From: CAWVWD01 sp965662365
GTDB taxonomy: Bacteria > Bacteroidota > Bacteroidia > Chitinophagales > Saprospiraceae
Assembly: GCA_965662365.1 (NCBI GenBank)
Contig: CBFIHR010000066.1
Coordinates: 1-25,081, forward strand
Length of the DNA: 25,081 nt
Direction: 5' to 3'
Shown here: positions 7,282 to 15,411 of the stretch, piece by piece
Numbering within the stretch: the first letter of the stretch is position 1
How the letters are laid out: each line of letters begins with the position of its first letter
Program-made: the position numbers and the translations under genes
The notes under the pieces: model-generated
What the model was told of the DNA's origin: nothing
Databases searched by the model: none
The model's input: the letters and a program-made list of their open reading frames with translations, nothing else

Positions 7282-9189
7282 ATGCAGTATGTAACACGCT
7301 TTACAGAGTTCGATATTCACTTATTTAAAGGTGGAAATCACTTCCATTTATATAATAAATTAGGGTCTCACATCATGGAAGTTGATGGAGTTACGGGAAC
7401 TTATTTCGCTGTTTGGGCACCAAATGCGAAAAGTATTTCTGTTATTGGTAATTTCAATGGTTGGAATAAAGATGCACACCCGATGAAGCCTCGTTATGAT
7501 AGTTCGGGTATTTGGGAAACCTTCGTGCCGAATATTGGTCAAGGTGAAGTGTATAAATATAGAATTGTTTCTAATATTGGGAATCGTGTTTTAGAAAAAA
7601 GCGATTTATACGCCAAACATTGGGAAACTCCTCCTCGCACAGCAACGGTAGTCTGGGACATAGAGGATTATGAGTGGAACGATGCTGAATGGATGGAACA
7701 ACGTAAAGCAACTGCTGACGAACCGAAACCATATTCTGTTTATGAGGTACATTTGGGTTCTTGGAAACGAAGATCTGCTCAGAAAGAGGATTATTTGACG
7801 TATCGTGAAATGGCTCATGATTTGGCTGAATATGTCAGTGAAATGGGCTTCACACATGTTGAATTGTTACCAGTGACAGAACATCCTTACGCACCGTCTT
7901 GGGGCTATCAATCTATCGGTTTTTTTGCTCCTACGAGTCGCTTCGGAACACCACAAGATTTCATGTATTTTGTAGATGTTTTGCACCAAAATGGCATCGG
8001 TGTCATTATGGATTGGGTGCCTTCACATTTCCCTGCTGATGCTCACGCAATCGCAGACTATGACGGCACACATTTATATGATCATGCTGATCCTCGTTTA
8101 GGTTTTCACCCAGATTGGAAATCTTGTATTTTTAATTATGATAGAAATGAAGTTCGAGAGTTTCTGATAAGTAGTGCTTTATTTTGGGCAGATAAATATC
8201 ATATTGACGGTATTCGTGTAGATGCCGTTGCGTCGATGTTGTACCTGGATTATTCTCGTAAAGAAGGCGAATGGATTCCAAATATTTATGGTGGTAATCA
8301 TAACTTAGGGGCTATTTCATTCTTAAAACAATTGAACGGAACGATCAAGAAGGAATTTCCTGATGTGGTCTCAATTGCTGAAGAATCTACATCTTTCGAT
8401 GGCGTGACTCGCACGGTTGATTATGGCGGTTTGGGCTTTGACCAAAAATGGATGATGGGTTGGATGAATGATACGTTGGAGTACATGAAAAAAGACCCGA
8501 TTTATAGAAAACATCATCAAGGACAATTAACGTTTAGTTTGGTGTACGCTTTTTCTGAACGATTTATGTTGCCGCTTTCTCACGATGAAGTTGTACACGG
8601 AAAAGGCTCGATTTTGGATAGAATGCCGGGTGACGAATGGCAACGTTTTGCAAACTTGAGGTTATTGTATGGTTATATGTTCACACATCCTGGTACGCAG
8701 TTATTGTTCATGGGAAATGAGTTTGGGCAAAGCGGAGAGTGGAATCACGAGACGAGTTTAGACTGGCATTTGTTACAGCATGATAGTCATAAAAATATTA
8801 AGAATTGGGTAAAGGCATTGAATAAATATTATACATCAAATGCTGCTTTTTATGACAAAGGTTTTGCTCCAGAAGGCTTCGAATGGATCGATCATAATGA
8901 TGGCGATAATAGCGTTATTACCTACATTCGTAAAGGAAATGAAGGGACAAAAACACAATTAATTGTTTGTCATTTTACACCGAATGTTATTAATAATTAC
9001 CGAATCGGTGTACCGGCGGCAGGAAGTTGGAAACAAGTCTTGAATAGTGATAGTAAGGAGTTTGGCGGAAGTGGAGTAGGACACGCTGAACCTGTTTTGA
9101 CAGAACCTCAATCTTGGCAAGGTCGTGAGCATTCGATGGAAATCAATTTGCCGCCTTTGGGGATGATTTGTTTTGAATTAGAAGATTAG
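7282..9189 (+). CDS. glgB: 1,4-alpha-glucan (glycogen) branching enzyme, GH13
   Basis: Transfers alpha-1,4 glucan chains to form alpha-1,6 branches in glycogen. The order of domains is N-terminal CBM48 (about 25-115, with YFAVWAPNAKSISVIGNFNGW), catalytic GH13 barrel (about 150-500) and C-terminal beta domain. The catalytic triad is visible: nucleophile Asp314 in GIRVDAVASM, acid Glu367 in SIAEEST, and Asp435 in LSHDEVVHGKGS. Other hallmarks are EVHLGSWKRR (155-164), MGNEFGQSGEWNHE (477-490) and SLDWHLL. At 635 residues it lacks the extra N-terminal N1 domain of the 728-residue E. coli enzyme. It stands alone here, with its own -7 element and a strong terminator, and other glycogen genes are not in the window. 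Confidence 0.97.
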   Translation: MQYVTRFTEFDIHLFKGGNHFHLYNKLGSHIMEVDGVTGTYFAVWAPNAKSISVIGNFNGWNKDAHPMKPRYDSSGIWETFVPNIGQGEVYKYRIVSNIGNRVLEKSDLYAKHWETPPRTATVVWDIEDYEWNDAEWMEQRKATADEPKPYSVYEVHLGSWKRRSAQKEDYLTYREMAHDLAEYVSEMGFTHVELLPVTEHPYAPSWGYQSIGFFAPTSRFGTPQDFMYFVDVLHQNGIGVIMDWVPSHFPADAHAIADYDGTHLYDHADPRLGFHPDWKSCIFNYDRNEVREFLISSALFWADKYHIDGIRVDAVASMLYLDYSRKEGEWIPNIYGGNHNLGAISFLKQLNGTIKKEFPDVVSIAEESTSFDGVTRTVDYGGLGFDQKWMMGWMNDTLEYMKKDPIYRKHHQGQLTFSLVYAFSERFMLPLSHDEVVHGKGSILDRMPGDEWQRFANLRLLYGYMFTHPGTQLLFMGNEFGQSGEWNHETSLDWHLLQHDSHKNIKNWVKALNKYYTSNAAFYDKGFAPEGFEWIDHNDGDNSVITYIRKGNEGTKTQLIVCHFTPNVINNYRIGVPAAGSWKQVLNSDSKEFGGSGVGHAEPVLTEPQSWQGREHSMEINLPPLGMICFELED

Positions 9190-9213
9190 AAAATAGTGGA
9201 TAGAAAATACTGG

Positions 9214-9247
9214 AGCGTCATTTTCAAATTTGAAAATGACGCTTTTT
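9214..9247 (+). terminator. Intrinsic terminator of glgB
   Basis: Perfect 15-bp inverted repeat without spacer: AGCGTCATTTTCAAA followed by TTTGAAAATGACGCT, then TTTT. It is only T-tailed on the plus strand, so it serves glgB rather than the convergent helicase gene. Confidence 0.85.
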
Positions 9248-9365
9248 ACGTATTAGAAAACTTATTTTTAGTTCAAAAGTCGATACAAAGCATAAGTTTA
9301 CGACTTTAAAGGACTTGTGCATAGTAGCATAATTGTTTAATAGTCCCCTTTTCTCCTGCTCAAAA

Positions 9366-10676
9366 TCATATTTCTTTCACTCTAATTTTTCTTTTCTTCA
9401 ACCTCGAATTATCCAATATGTCGATAATACGGTTTGTTTGATGAGCGGCAACAGCGACAAAGGCACAATCATTTTTCAGTTCAATTACGCCTAATTCCCC
9501 TTTTTTCAGTTCTCCCTTTCGGAAAAATGTCCCTGCAATATCACCTTTGGATATTTTATCTTTTCGGCCACCAGATACAAAAACTGTTTTCCATTCTGGA
9601 ACGTTAGGAATCGGAGCATCAGACAATTGTTCCACTTCCAAATCACCGATAAAATCTGGTAGATCTTCTTGTTCCCATTGTAGAACAAAAGCAGTTCCTT
9701 TGCTGTTCATTCGAGCCGTTCGACCATTTCTGTGCGTAAACTCTTCGGGGCGTAAGGGCAAGTGATAATGCACGATATAATCAATCTCAGGTACATCAAT
9801 TCCTCTTGCTGCCAAATCAGTTGCTAAGATAATTCGGTTCGTTCCGTTCCGAAATTTTATCAATGCTTGTTCTCGCTCATTTTGTTCTAATCCACCATAA
9901 AAACAACCGTGCGGAATGCCTTTTTCGGTTAAATAGTCGCTTACTCGTTGAATCGAAGCCTTGAAGTTACAGAACACAATTCCTGTTTGATTACCCAAAT
10001 GACAAAGCGTTTTGACCAAAGTTTCTAACTTATCTTTTTGGGGCGACATTACTTTTTTAATCGCTAATTGAGGAACACCTTGCTCCAAATGATTTACAAA
10101 AACGGGTTGGTCTAAACCAACAAATTCAGGCATATCAACGCCTTTCGTTGCCGAAGTCAAGATCTTTTTTTCGATGTTTGGCAAGGCTTCTATAATTTCG
10201 CACATTTCATCTTCAAACCCTACTTCTAACGATTTGTCAAACTCATCTAAAACCAATGTTTTAATCGAATCTACTGCAAAAGTCGTTCTACGCAAGTGAG
10301 CTGCGACTCTCCCTGGTGTACCGACCAAAATCGCAGGTCGATGTTTTAAAGCAATTTTATCTTTTGAAAACGACCGTCCGCCATAAGCTGAATCGACCTT
10401 ATAGCCACTTCCCATTTCACGAATGACCTGTTCGATTTGAATTGTTAACTCTCTTGTCGGTGTAATAATTAAGGCTTGAACTTCTGTTGAATCTTCGTCT
10501 AACTCTGCAATAATAGGCAACAAAAACGCCAAGGTTTTTCCCGTTCCTGTTGGTGATAATATCACAATTTCTGAAGTCGAATGAATTGCCAAACGAGCTT
10601 CTTCCTGCATTTCATTTAATGCTTCAATCTCTAATTTTGCCAATATTTGGCGTTGATTTTTTATCTTTTTTGACAT
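9366..10676 (-). CDS. DEAD-box family RNA helicase with DbpA-type RNA-binding C-terminus
   Basis: ATP-dependent RNA helicase, 436 residues. The motifs are: Q-motif Gln24, Walker A SPTGTGKT (41-48), TPTRELT (72-78), GTPGR (119-123), DEFD (144-147) in place of DEAD, SAT (175-177), VFCNF (234-238), ATDLAARGID (285-294) and HRNGRTAR (315-322). The C-terminal 75 residues (FVSGGRKDKISKGDIAG ... GELGVIELKNDCAFVAV) match the DbpA RNA-binding domain, which in E. coli and B. subtilis relatives recognises hairpin 92 of 23S rRNA. A role in large-subunit assembly is therefore likely. The N-terminus is short, and the ATG at 10676 is needed to keep the Q-motif. A -7 element ends only five bases upstream of it. 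I leave the symbol blank because other dbpA-like paralogues exist in this phylum. Confidence 0.93.
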   Translation of the reverse strand: MSKKIKNQRQILAKLEIEALNEMQEEARLAIHSTSEIVILSPTGTGKTLAFLLPIIAELDEDSTEVQALIITPTRELTIQIEQVIREMGSGYKVDSAYGGRSFSKDKIALKHRPAILVGTPGRVAAHLRRTTFAVDSIKTLVLDEFDKSLEVGFEDEMCEIIEALPNIEKKILTSATKGVDMPEFVGLDQPVFVNHLEQGVPQLAIKKVMSPQKDKLETLVKTLCHLGNQTGIVFCNFKASIQRVSDYLTEKGIPHGCFYGGLEQNEREQALIKFRNGTNRIILATDLAARGIDVPEIDYIVHYHLPLRPEEFTHRNGRTARMNSKGTAFVLQWEQEDLPDFIGDLEVEQLSDAPIPNVPEWKTVFVSGGRKDKISKGDIAGTFFRKGELKKGELGVIELKNDCAFVAVAAHQTNRIIDILDNSRLKKRKIRVKEI

Positions 10677-11090
10677 AGCTACAAAGGTAAGCCTTTATTT
10701 GAACTCAATCCTAACCCTTTTCCTAAAAATAGAAGGGAATTCTACCCGAAAATTAAAATTTTTGAGTTTGCGGTTCGTACCGTTCACTTTTACGAATTAC
10801 CGGACTTTCTATTTATTAATGATTGAAAAAATAACAGAAAAAATAACAGAAAGAATAATGTAAAGGGCTATTCATCATTTTACAACTTGATTATTATGGA
10901 TAATATTTTTTGATAAAATATTAGGTACATTATTTAATGTGAAAAAGTTACAAAAGCTTTAGTGTCAAAAAAACACTTACTTAAGTCATCTTGAATAATG
11001 ACGCCAGTCAATATCCCTATTAGATAATGCTTCTAACTTGCAGGCGTATTCAAAAAAAGAGAAATTATTTAACCAATAAATATTCAAAAA
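10677..11090. other. Divergent regulatory spacer between the helicase gene and pckA
   Basis: 414 bp without a gene. Besides the helicase -7 element it holds a duplicated word ACAGAAAAAATA/ACAGAAAGAATA at about 10836-10858. A 5-bp stem AGTGT/ACACT (10961-10965, 10973-10977) spans a loop of A residues. A weak -7 element for pckA, TAACTTG (11034-11040), lacks one T and lies 50 bp before the ATG. No operator or riboswitch is recognisable. Confidence 0.45.
10682..10689 (-). promoter_or_regulatory. -7 element of the helicase gene, implying a leaderless mRNA
   Basis: On the minus strand TTACCTTTGTAGCTATG joins an exact TAnnTTTG element (TACCTTTG) to the start codon with five bases between them. Transcription starting at the usual distance would begin at or within about two bases of the ATG. 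Confidence 0.65.
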
Positions 11091-12683
11091 ATGACATTCA
11101 ATTTAAAGCAATACGGCATTGAGACAACAAATATTCAGAGGAATATAAGTACCGCAAGACTTTATGAAATTGCATTACGTACAGAGAAGGGTACTGCAAT
11201 TTCGGACGTTGGAGCGTTGATGGTCTATTCTGGTGAAAAGACTGGTCGTAGCCCTAAGGATAAAAGAGTGATTCGCAACCCTGAATCAGAAAATAATATT
11301 GACTGGGGCGATATTAATATTCCGTTGGACGAAAGAACATTCATGGTAAATCGTGAACGTGCGATTGATTATTTGAATACGCTTGAGCAATTGTTTGTAG
11401 TTGATGCGTTTGCTGGTTGGGATGCAAAATATCGCTTAAAAGTTCGTATTGTTTGTACTCGTGCTTATCACGCATTATTTATGCAAAATATGTTGATCAT
11501 GCCGACAGCCGAAGAGTTAGTAACATTTGGTGAGCCTGATTATGTTATTTTTAATGGTGGTGGTTTTCCTGCTAATCGTTATACGTCTAATATGACTTCT
11601 AAGACTTCTGTGGATCTTGATTTGGAGCGAAGAGAAGTAGTTATTTTGGGGACGCAATATGCGGGAGAGATGAAGAAAGGCATTTTTTCTATTATGAATT
11701 ATTTGATGCCGTTGGAGGGCGAATTACCAATGCACTGTTCTGCTAATGTCGGCGAAGCTGGTGATGTTTCTGTTTTATTTGGTCTTTCAGGTACCGGCAA
11801 AACGACCTTGAGTGCAGATCCAAATCGTAAATTAATTGGTGATGATGAACATGTTTGGACGAAAGACGGTGTTTTTAACATCGAGGGCGGTTGTTATGCG
11901 AAAGCAATTGATTTATCGGCGGAAAAAGAACCAGACATTTTTAATGCAATTCGCTTTGGGACGATTTTGGAAAATGTGGTTTATGATAAGGAAACACACG
12001 AAGTCGATTATACCGATGTTTCTATTACACAAAATACAAGAGCATCTTATCCAATCAATTATATTGAAAATGTTCAGATTCCTTGTATTGCAGGTCAGCC
12101 GAATCACGTTATTTTCTTGACATGTGATGCGTTTGGTGTCTTGCCTCCGGTAAGTCGATTGACTCCAGAGCAAGCAAGTTATCACTTTATTTCAGGGTAC
12201 ACCGCAAAAGTCGCAGGCACTGAGATGGGCGTTACAGAGCCAAAAGCTACTTTTTCAGCATGTTTTGGAGCAGCATTTATGATGTGGCATCCGAATAAAT
12301 ACGCAGCGTTGTTGGCCGAAAAAATGAAAGAAACCGGTGCTAAAGCTTGGTTAGTTAATACAGGTTGGTCAGGAGGCGCTTATGGTGTTGGTTCTCGTAT
12401 TAAGTTGCGTTATACTCGTGCGATTATTGACGCTATTCAGAGCGGTGCTTTTGATAATGTAGAAACAGTATTTGATGAAGAATTTGGTGTCGAAGTTCCA
12501 TTAACTTGTCCGGGTGTACCAGCTGATATTTTAGTTCCAAAAAATACTTGGGCGGATAAAGCGGCTTACGATGCTACAAAAGAGAAATTAGTTGGTTTGT
12601 TCCAGGAGAACTTCAAACAATTTGAGGCAGGTGTAAACGCAGAAATCGTCGAAGCAGGTCCAAAATCATCTGTGACAGCGTAG
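11091..12683 (+). CDS. pckA: Phosphoenolpyruvate carboxykinase (ATP)
   Basis: Converts oxaloacetate and ATP to phosphoenolpyruvate, CO2 and ADP, the entry step of gluconeogenesis; cytoplasmic. The 530 residues match the usual ATP-type length (E. coli 540). Visible hallmarks are GRSPKDK (52-58), the substrate-binding segment TQYAGEMKKG (188-197), the phosphate-binding loop GLSGTGKTTLSAD (231-243) and the metal-binding IGDDEHVW (249-256). NTGWSGGAYGVGSRIKL near residue 420-436 is also typical. The start ATG gives MTFNLKQYGI, in line with other Bacteroidota PckA proteins. It is a single-gene unit ended by a UUCG-loop terminator. Carbon-source control would be expected, but I could not identify an operator. 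Confidence 0.97.
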   Translation: MTFNLKQYGIETTNIQRNISTARLYEIALRTEKGTAISDVGALMVYSGEKTGRSPKDKRVIRNPESENNIDWGDINIPLDERTFMVNRERAIDYLNTLEQLFVVDAFAGWDAKYRLKVRIVCTRAYHALFMQNMLIMPTAEELVTFGEPDYVIFNGGGFPANRYTSNMTSKTSVDLDLERREVVILGTQYAGEMKKGIFSIMNYLMPLEGELPMHCSANVGEAGDVSVLFGLSGTGKTTLSADPNRKLIGDDEHVWTKDGVFNIEGGCYAKAIDLSAEKEPDIFNAIRFGTILENVVYDKETHEVDYTDVSITQNTRASYPINYIENVQIPCIAGQPNHVIFLTCDAFGVLPPVSRLTPEQASYHFISGYTAKVAGTEMGVTEPKATFSACFGAAFMMWHPNKYAALLAEKMKETGAKAWLVNTGWSGGAYGVGSRIKLRYTRAIIDAIQSGAFDNVETVFDEEFGVEVPLTCPGVPADILVPKNTWADKAAYDATKEKLVGLFQENFKQFEAGVNAEIVEAGPKSSVTA

Positions 12684-12711
12684 TATCATACTATAAGTTT
12701 TTGTTTTTAAT

Positions 12712-12745
12712 AAGCATGTGGCGATTCGTTGTCACATGCTTTTTT
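12712..12745 (+). terminator. Intrinsic terminator of pckA with TTCG tetraloop
   Basis: AAGCATGTGGCGA pairs with TTGTCACATGCTT over 13 bp (two G-U pairs) around a TTCG loop, followed by a T run to 12745. It lies about 28 bp past the stop codon. Confidence 0.9.
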
Positions 12746-12802
12746 AACGTTTTGTAGAGCCACATCACGTTTTTACTTCGAGTTTTCGGTAGCAAATTAA
12801 AA

Positions 12803-12943
12803 CTACCGATTTCGTTTGCAACGCTCGCTGCAATATTTTACGTTTTCCCAATCTTTCGCCCACTTTTTTCGCCATGTGAAAGGGCGTTCGCATACAGGAC
12901 AAATTTTGGTAGGTAAATCGCCTTTCTTTTTTTGTTTCGGCAT
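12803..12943 (-). CDS. DUF2256 family small zinc-ribbon protein
   Basis: 46 residues, from an ATG at 12943-12941 to TAG at 12805-12803. The sequence contains ICPVCERPFTWRKKW (14-28) and KYCSERCKRNR (36-46). Four cysteines (15, 18, 38, 42) in CxxC...CxxxC spacing would bind one zinc ion. This is the recognisable DUF2256 pattern (CPVCxRPFxWRKKW ... VKYCSxRC). The function is unknown; in other genomes I recall it near photolyase/cryptochrome genes and near TIGR03643 proteins. Here it lies 65 bp downstream of such a gene, on the same strand, so the two are probably one transcription unit. Being very short, it is easily missed by gene callers. Confidence 0.9.
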   Translation of the reverse strand: MPKQKKKGDLPTKICPVCERPFTWRKKWAKDWENVKYCSERCKRNR

Positions 12944-13008
12944 ATTGCTTCGAAATATTTTATCTAAATAAATTTTATACCTAAGACTTCTCTCTGTCTG
13001 CCAACTGT

Positions 13009-13302
13009 TTACCGTTTTGATACCTTATTATGCGAAATGGATTTTTGGCGGCTACACTTAAAACGGTTCACATCGTCAACTCGTTTTTTAGCATGTTTGG
13101 TGCTTCGACCTTGTACTCGTTCTCGCCACATTTTCCAGCTACTGAGTTTCATTTCCTGCCGCATGAGCTTGATGACATCTTTTTCAGGGACTCCAAACTG
13201 TGCTTCAATCGCATCAAAAGGCGTTCTGTCTTCCCAAGCCATTTCTACAATTCGGTCGATATCTGAAACTTCTAATTCGTACTTTTTTGCAATTTTGCCC
13301 AT
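13009..13302 (-). CDS. DUF2805 / TIGR03643 family protein
   Basis: 97 residues. The stretch DIDRIVEMAWEDRTPFDAIE (14-33) followed by QFGVPEKDVIKLMR (35-48) and SSWKMWRERVQGRSTKHAKK (54-73) is the DUF2805 (TIGR03643) signature. The helix-rich middle part looks like a helix-turn-helix, so nucleic-acid binding is possible, but no function is established. The C-terminal 20 residues are basic and lie outside the conserved part. It is followed at 65 bp by the DUF2256 gene, a pairing I have seen in other genomes near photolyases. No photolyase is within this window. No exact TAnnTTTG element is visible upstream. Confidence 0.9.
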   Translation of the reverse strand: MGKIAKKYELEVSDIDRIVEMAWEDRTPFDAIEAQFGVPEKDVIKLMRQEMKLSSWKMWRERVQGRSTKHAKKRVDDVNRFKCSRQKSISHNKVSKR

Positions 13303-13592
13303 GATAATTTTAGTTTGTTATGGGGAATAAACCGCTGAGAATAGAAAAGGTTTATCAAAAAATGAGACCAAAGAAAGTTTCAAAGAGGTTTTTAGAAATC
13401 GTAGTGATACCAAAATACCATTCATTACGAATATGAAAATAGCTCAACTTCGTGATGAAATACAGTGGTTTTAGTTAAAAAAATAAATGATTTTTCGATA
13501 CGAAAATGATTAAACAAACCATTGAGTTGTAGCATCATTCAGGCCGTAACTTTGTTAGTTTAATACTCTTATTTTTAATTATTTATTTTAAT

Positions 13593-15083
13593 TTACTCGG
13601 TGGATTTTTTATTAATAATAATGCGTTCGTCCATTATTTTTTTTCGTTCTGGAAGTGTGATTTTGTCTTTTTGAATTTTATCTTTTTGAATTTCCTTATT
13701 TTGAATCGACTTATCGTTCGGTAATTGAATTAAGGTGCTATCTAACTTTGGCTTATTAATAATTAAATCATTATTAAGATTCGTAAAACCTTTTATTCGC
13801 AACGGTTTCGTAGGTGATCGTTCTAATACCTTTTTAGTAATATCTTGATTGGTAATATCTTTATATCTCAATCGTGCTTTCGCTTGAATTTCCTTATTTT
13901 TGGGTGTTTCAATATGTTGATAACGCTTAATAAAATCGACGAGAGGTTCAGTATTTCGAACGGATTTAGCAGACGCAATCAAATCATATTCGATCCCAAT
14001 TAATTGATCCATCGCTTTGGTAGCATATTGACTTTCAGGATATTCTTCTATGAATGCCAACAGTTCTTTGGTATTTCCATTTTCGGCTGCTGCAATTGCA
14101 TCCGTATAGGTGAAAATTTCGATTTTTTGTAATGCTTTTTTTGTGTATTTACTATTTGAATTTTCGTATTTATTTAGAAAAGCTTTGTAACTGGATTTAT
14201 TATTTTGCAAAGTGGCCATTTGATAGGCTCCGCTTTCGGTTGTAAATGCCCAAATGCCTAAAGTCGCAAAAAGTACCAATGCAAACGCTGCTGCATATTT
14301 ACGAAAGTTAAATCCTAAAAATGGTTTTGGTTGAACGTTTTTGGTCGAACCAATTTGGTAACCGGTTGATTTATAGATGTTATCCGTGATAATATCTTCA
14401 CTCACAATCGTGACGACCTCCTCCAAAACAACATCACGACGACGTTCTCTTCCACGTATTTCTTCTAAAACAGAAACGACCAAAGTTAGCTCATATTTAC
14501 CTTCCCGAATCGGTTTGACATAAAAAATCCATTCGGTGTAATATCCTTCGTCCAAAAATTGATCTTTGCTATTTGGAGTCATGATTTCGAATGCTTTTTC
14601 TTCGTTTCTATCTTGCAAATCGACTTCCATCACTTCCGCCACCCGAATAGATTTAACGACGGTATCTTCAGTCATGGTGTAGTTTTCCAATAGTTCCGCC
14701 TCCAGATGTGCTAAACGCACGACACATTTTGTTCGTTTGTTGAGCTGCATTTGATCTGGAATCCGATGCAATAAATGACCGCCGTTTTTCTTTTTGGGTT
14801 GCTCTGACTTTTGTGTTTCTAAATCTGCGGGTTGTAGCTCATCTAAGTAGTCGATAACTGCCTTGGTCAGTAGTGCATATTGAGTGTCAAAGGCTTCTTT
14901 GGTGATAAATTGAAATCTAAAATCTTTATTCAATTGACTTAATCGACTTTCTAATCGAATGATTTCATTCACTCGTTGCTTGTTTTGTACCAACATCAAT
15001 TTTAGGCGTTCCAATACTTCACCAACTCCATCTTCTGGAAGTAAATTTTTGAGATATAGAATTTTATCGTCGAAGTTTGTCAT
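13593..15083 (-). CDS. EAD11-like effector-associated domain protein with one membrane segment and TPR-like repeats
   Basis: 496 residues from the ATG at 15083 (MTNFDDKILYLKNLLPEDG). A longer frame exists upstream to 15179, but its 32 extra residues overlap the likely promoter and precede the conserved domain, so I reject them. Residues about 9-83 (ERLKLM ... NEIIRLESRLSQLNKDFR ... YALLTKAVIDYLDEL) match the effector-associated domain 11 pattern, a death-fold-like adaptor found in bacterial conflict and signalling proteins. Residues about 104-230 (HLLHRIPDQMQLNKRTKCVVRL ... IRVAEVMEVDL ... YTEWIFYVKPIREGKYELTL ... RERRRDVVLEE) form a beta-rich domain that I recall beside EAD domains in other Bacteroidota. 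One membrane helix lies at about 263-281. Three TPR-like repeats follow (299-321, 341-362, 381-403; FxxxYxxSxYxxKA), then a Lys/Ile-rich tail. The partner effector is not identified. Confidence 0.75.
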   Translation of the reverse strand: MTNFDDKILYLKNLLPEDGVGEVLERLKLMLVQNKQRVNEIIRLESRLSQLNKDFRFQFITKEAFDTQYALLTKAVIDYLDELQPADLETQKSEQPKKKNGGHLLHRIPDQMQLNKRTKCVVRLAHLEAELLENYTMTEDTVVKSIRVAEVMEVDLQDRNEEKAFEIMTPNSKDQFLDEGYYTEWIFYVKPIREGKYELTLVVSVLEEIRGRERRRDVVLEEVVTIVSEDIITDNIYKSTGYQIGSTKNVQPKPFLGFNFRKYAAAFALVLFATLGIWAFTTESGAYQMATLQNNKSSYKAFLNKYENSNSKYTKKALQKIEIFTYTDAIAAAENGNTKELLAFIEEYPESQYATKAMDQLIGIEYDLIASAKSVRNTEPLVDFIKRYQHIETPKNKEIQAKARLRYKDITNQDITKKVLERSPTKPLRIKGFTNLNNDLIINKPKLDSTLIQLPNDKSIQNKEIQKDKIQKDKITLPERKKIMDERIIINKKSTE

Positions 15084-15122
15084 TGTTGTCCATTGAGTTT
15101 TAGATTGATTTATGGTTAAAAA

Positions 15123-15130
15123 TAAAGGTA
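15123..15130 (-). promoter_or_regulatory. Possible -7 element of the EAD gene
   Basis: TACCTTTA on the minus strand matches TAnnTTTG at seven of eight positions and lies 39 bp upstream of the chosen ATG. It supports the start at 15083 over 15179. Confidence 0.35.
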
Positions 15131-15337
15131 TAGGAAATTTGATAAAAATTAAAGTTGCGGGGCAGAATATTAAGACCAACGATTAAAGCGATGTTAAAAA
15201 AAAACACTTTAGTGCTGCAACGTAACGGCAGTCAAGTCATCCTTTAGATGAAAAAATAAGTGATTTCTTATCGAATTATTTTGACGTACTTGTCCTGTTT
15301 TTTTTATAGAAATATAGATTATTAGAATTAAAAAGTG

Positions 15338-15345
15338 TACTTTTG
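15338..15345 (+). promoter_or_regulatory. -7 promoter element of rpsP
   Basis: TACTTTTG followed by CAGCC is an exact TAnnTTTG match and lies 66 bp upstream of the ATG, leaving a leader of about 60 bases. Confidence 0.75.
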
Positions 15346-15356
15346 CAGCCGTAAAG

Positions 15357-15385
15357 CTCACCGCTTGATATTCAAGGTAAGTGAG
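15357..15385 (+). promoter_or_regulatory. Stem-loop in the rpsP leader (candidate ribosomal-protein leader)
   Basis: CTCAC (15357-15361) pairs with GTGAG (15381-15385). Inside it CTTGA (15364-15368) pairs with TCAAG (15372-15376) around a TAT loop. The two stems are separated by an asymmetric internal loop (CG against GTAA). The position, between promoter and ribosomal-protein gene, fits autoregulation, but no function has been shown here. Confidence 0.4.
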
Positions 15386-15411
15386 AATGGTTAATTTTAA
15401 AAATTATAATT

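Larger units (their letters stand above)
15084..15411. other. Divergent spacer between the EAD gene and rpsP
   Basis: 328 bp. It contains the weak EAD promoter, the rpsP -7 element at 15338-15345 and a structured rpsP leader at 15357-15385. A small palindrome CACTTTAGTG lies just inside, at about 15206-15215. No gene is seen. Confidence 0.5.

Noticed and set aside
9276..9307. AAAGTCG/CGACTTT inverted repeat as helicase terminator
   Set aside because: The 18-base loop and weak T tail on the minus strand make it a poor terminator.
12787..12808. CGGTAG/CTACCG stem at the DUF2256 stop codon as a terminator
   Set aside because: It is followed by A residues rather than T on the minus strand, and the stem is only 6 bp.
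13030..13330. Two plus-strand frames of 78 and 97 codons
   Set aside because: They are antisense to the DUF2805 gene, which has clear family similarity.
13547..13554. Exact TAACTTTG on the plus strand
   Set aside because: It points into the 3' end of the EAD gene on the other strand, with no plus-strand gene following; likely a chance match.
15084..15179. Longer start for the EAD protein adding 32 hydrophobic residues
   Set aside because: The extra part overlaps a promoter-like element and precedes the conserved domain; the protein already has one membrane helix further on. The ATG at 15083 fits better.
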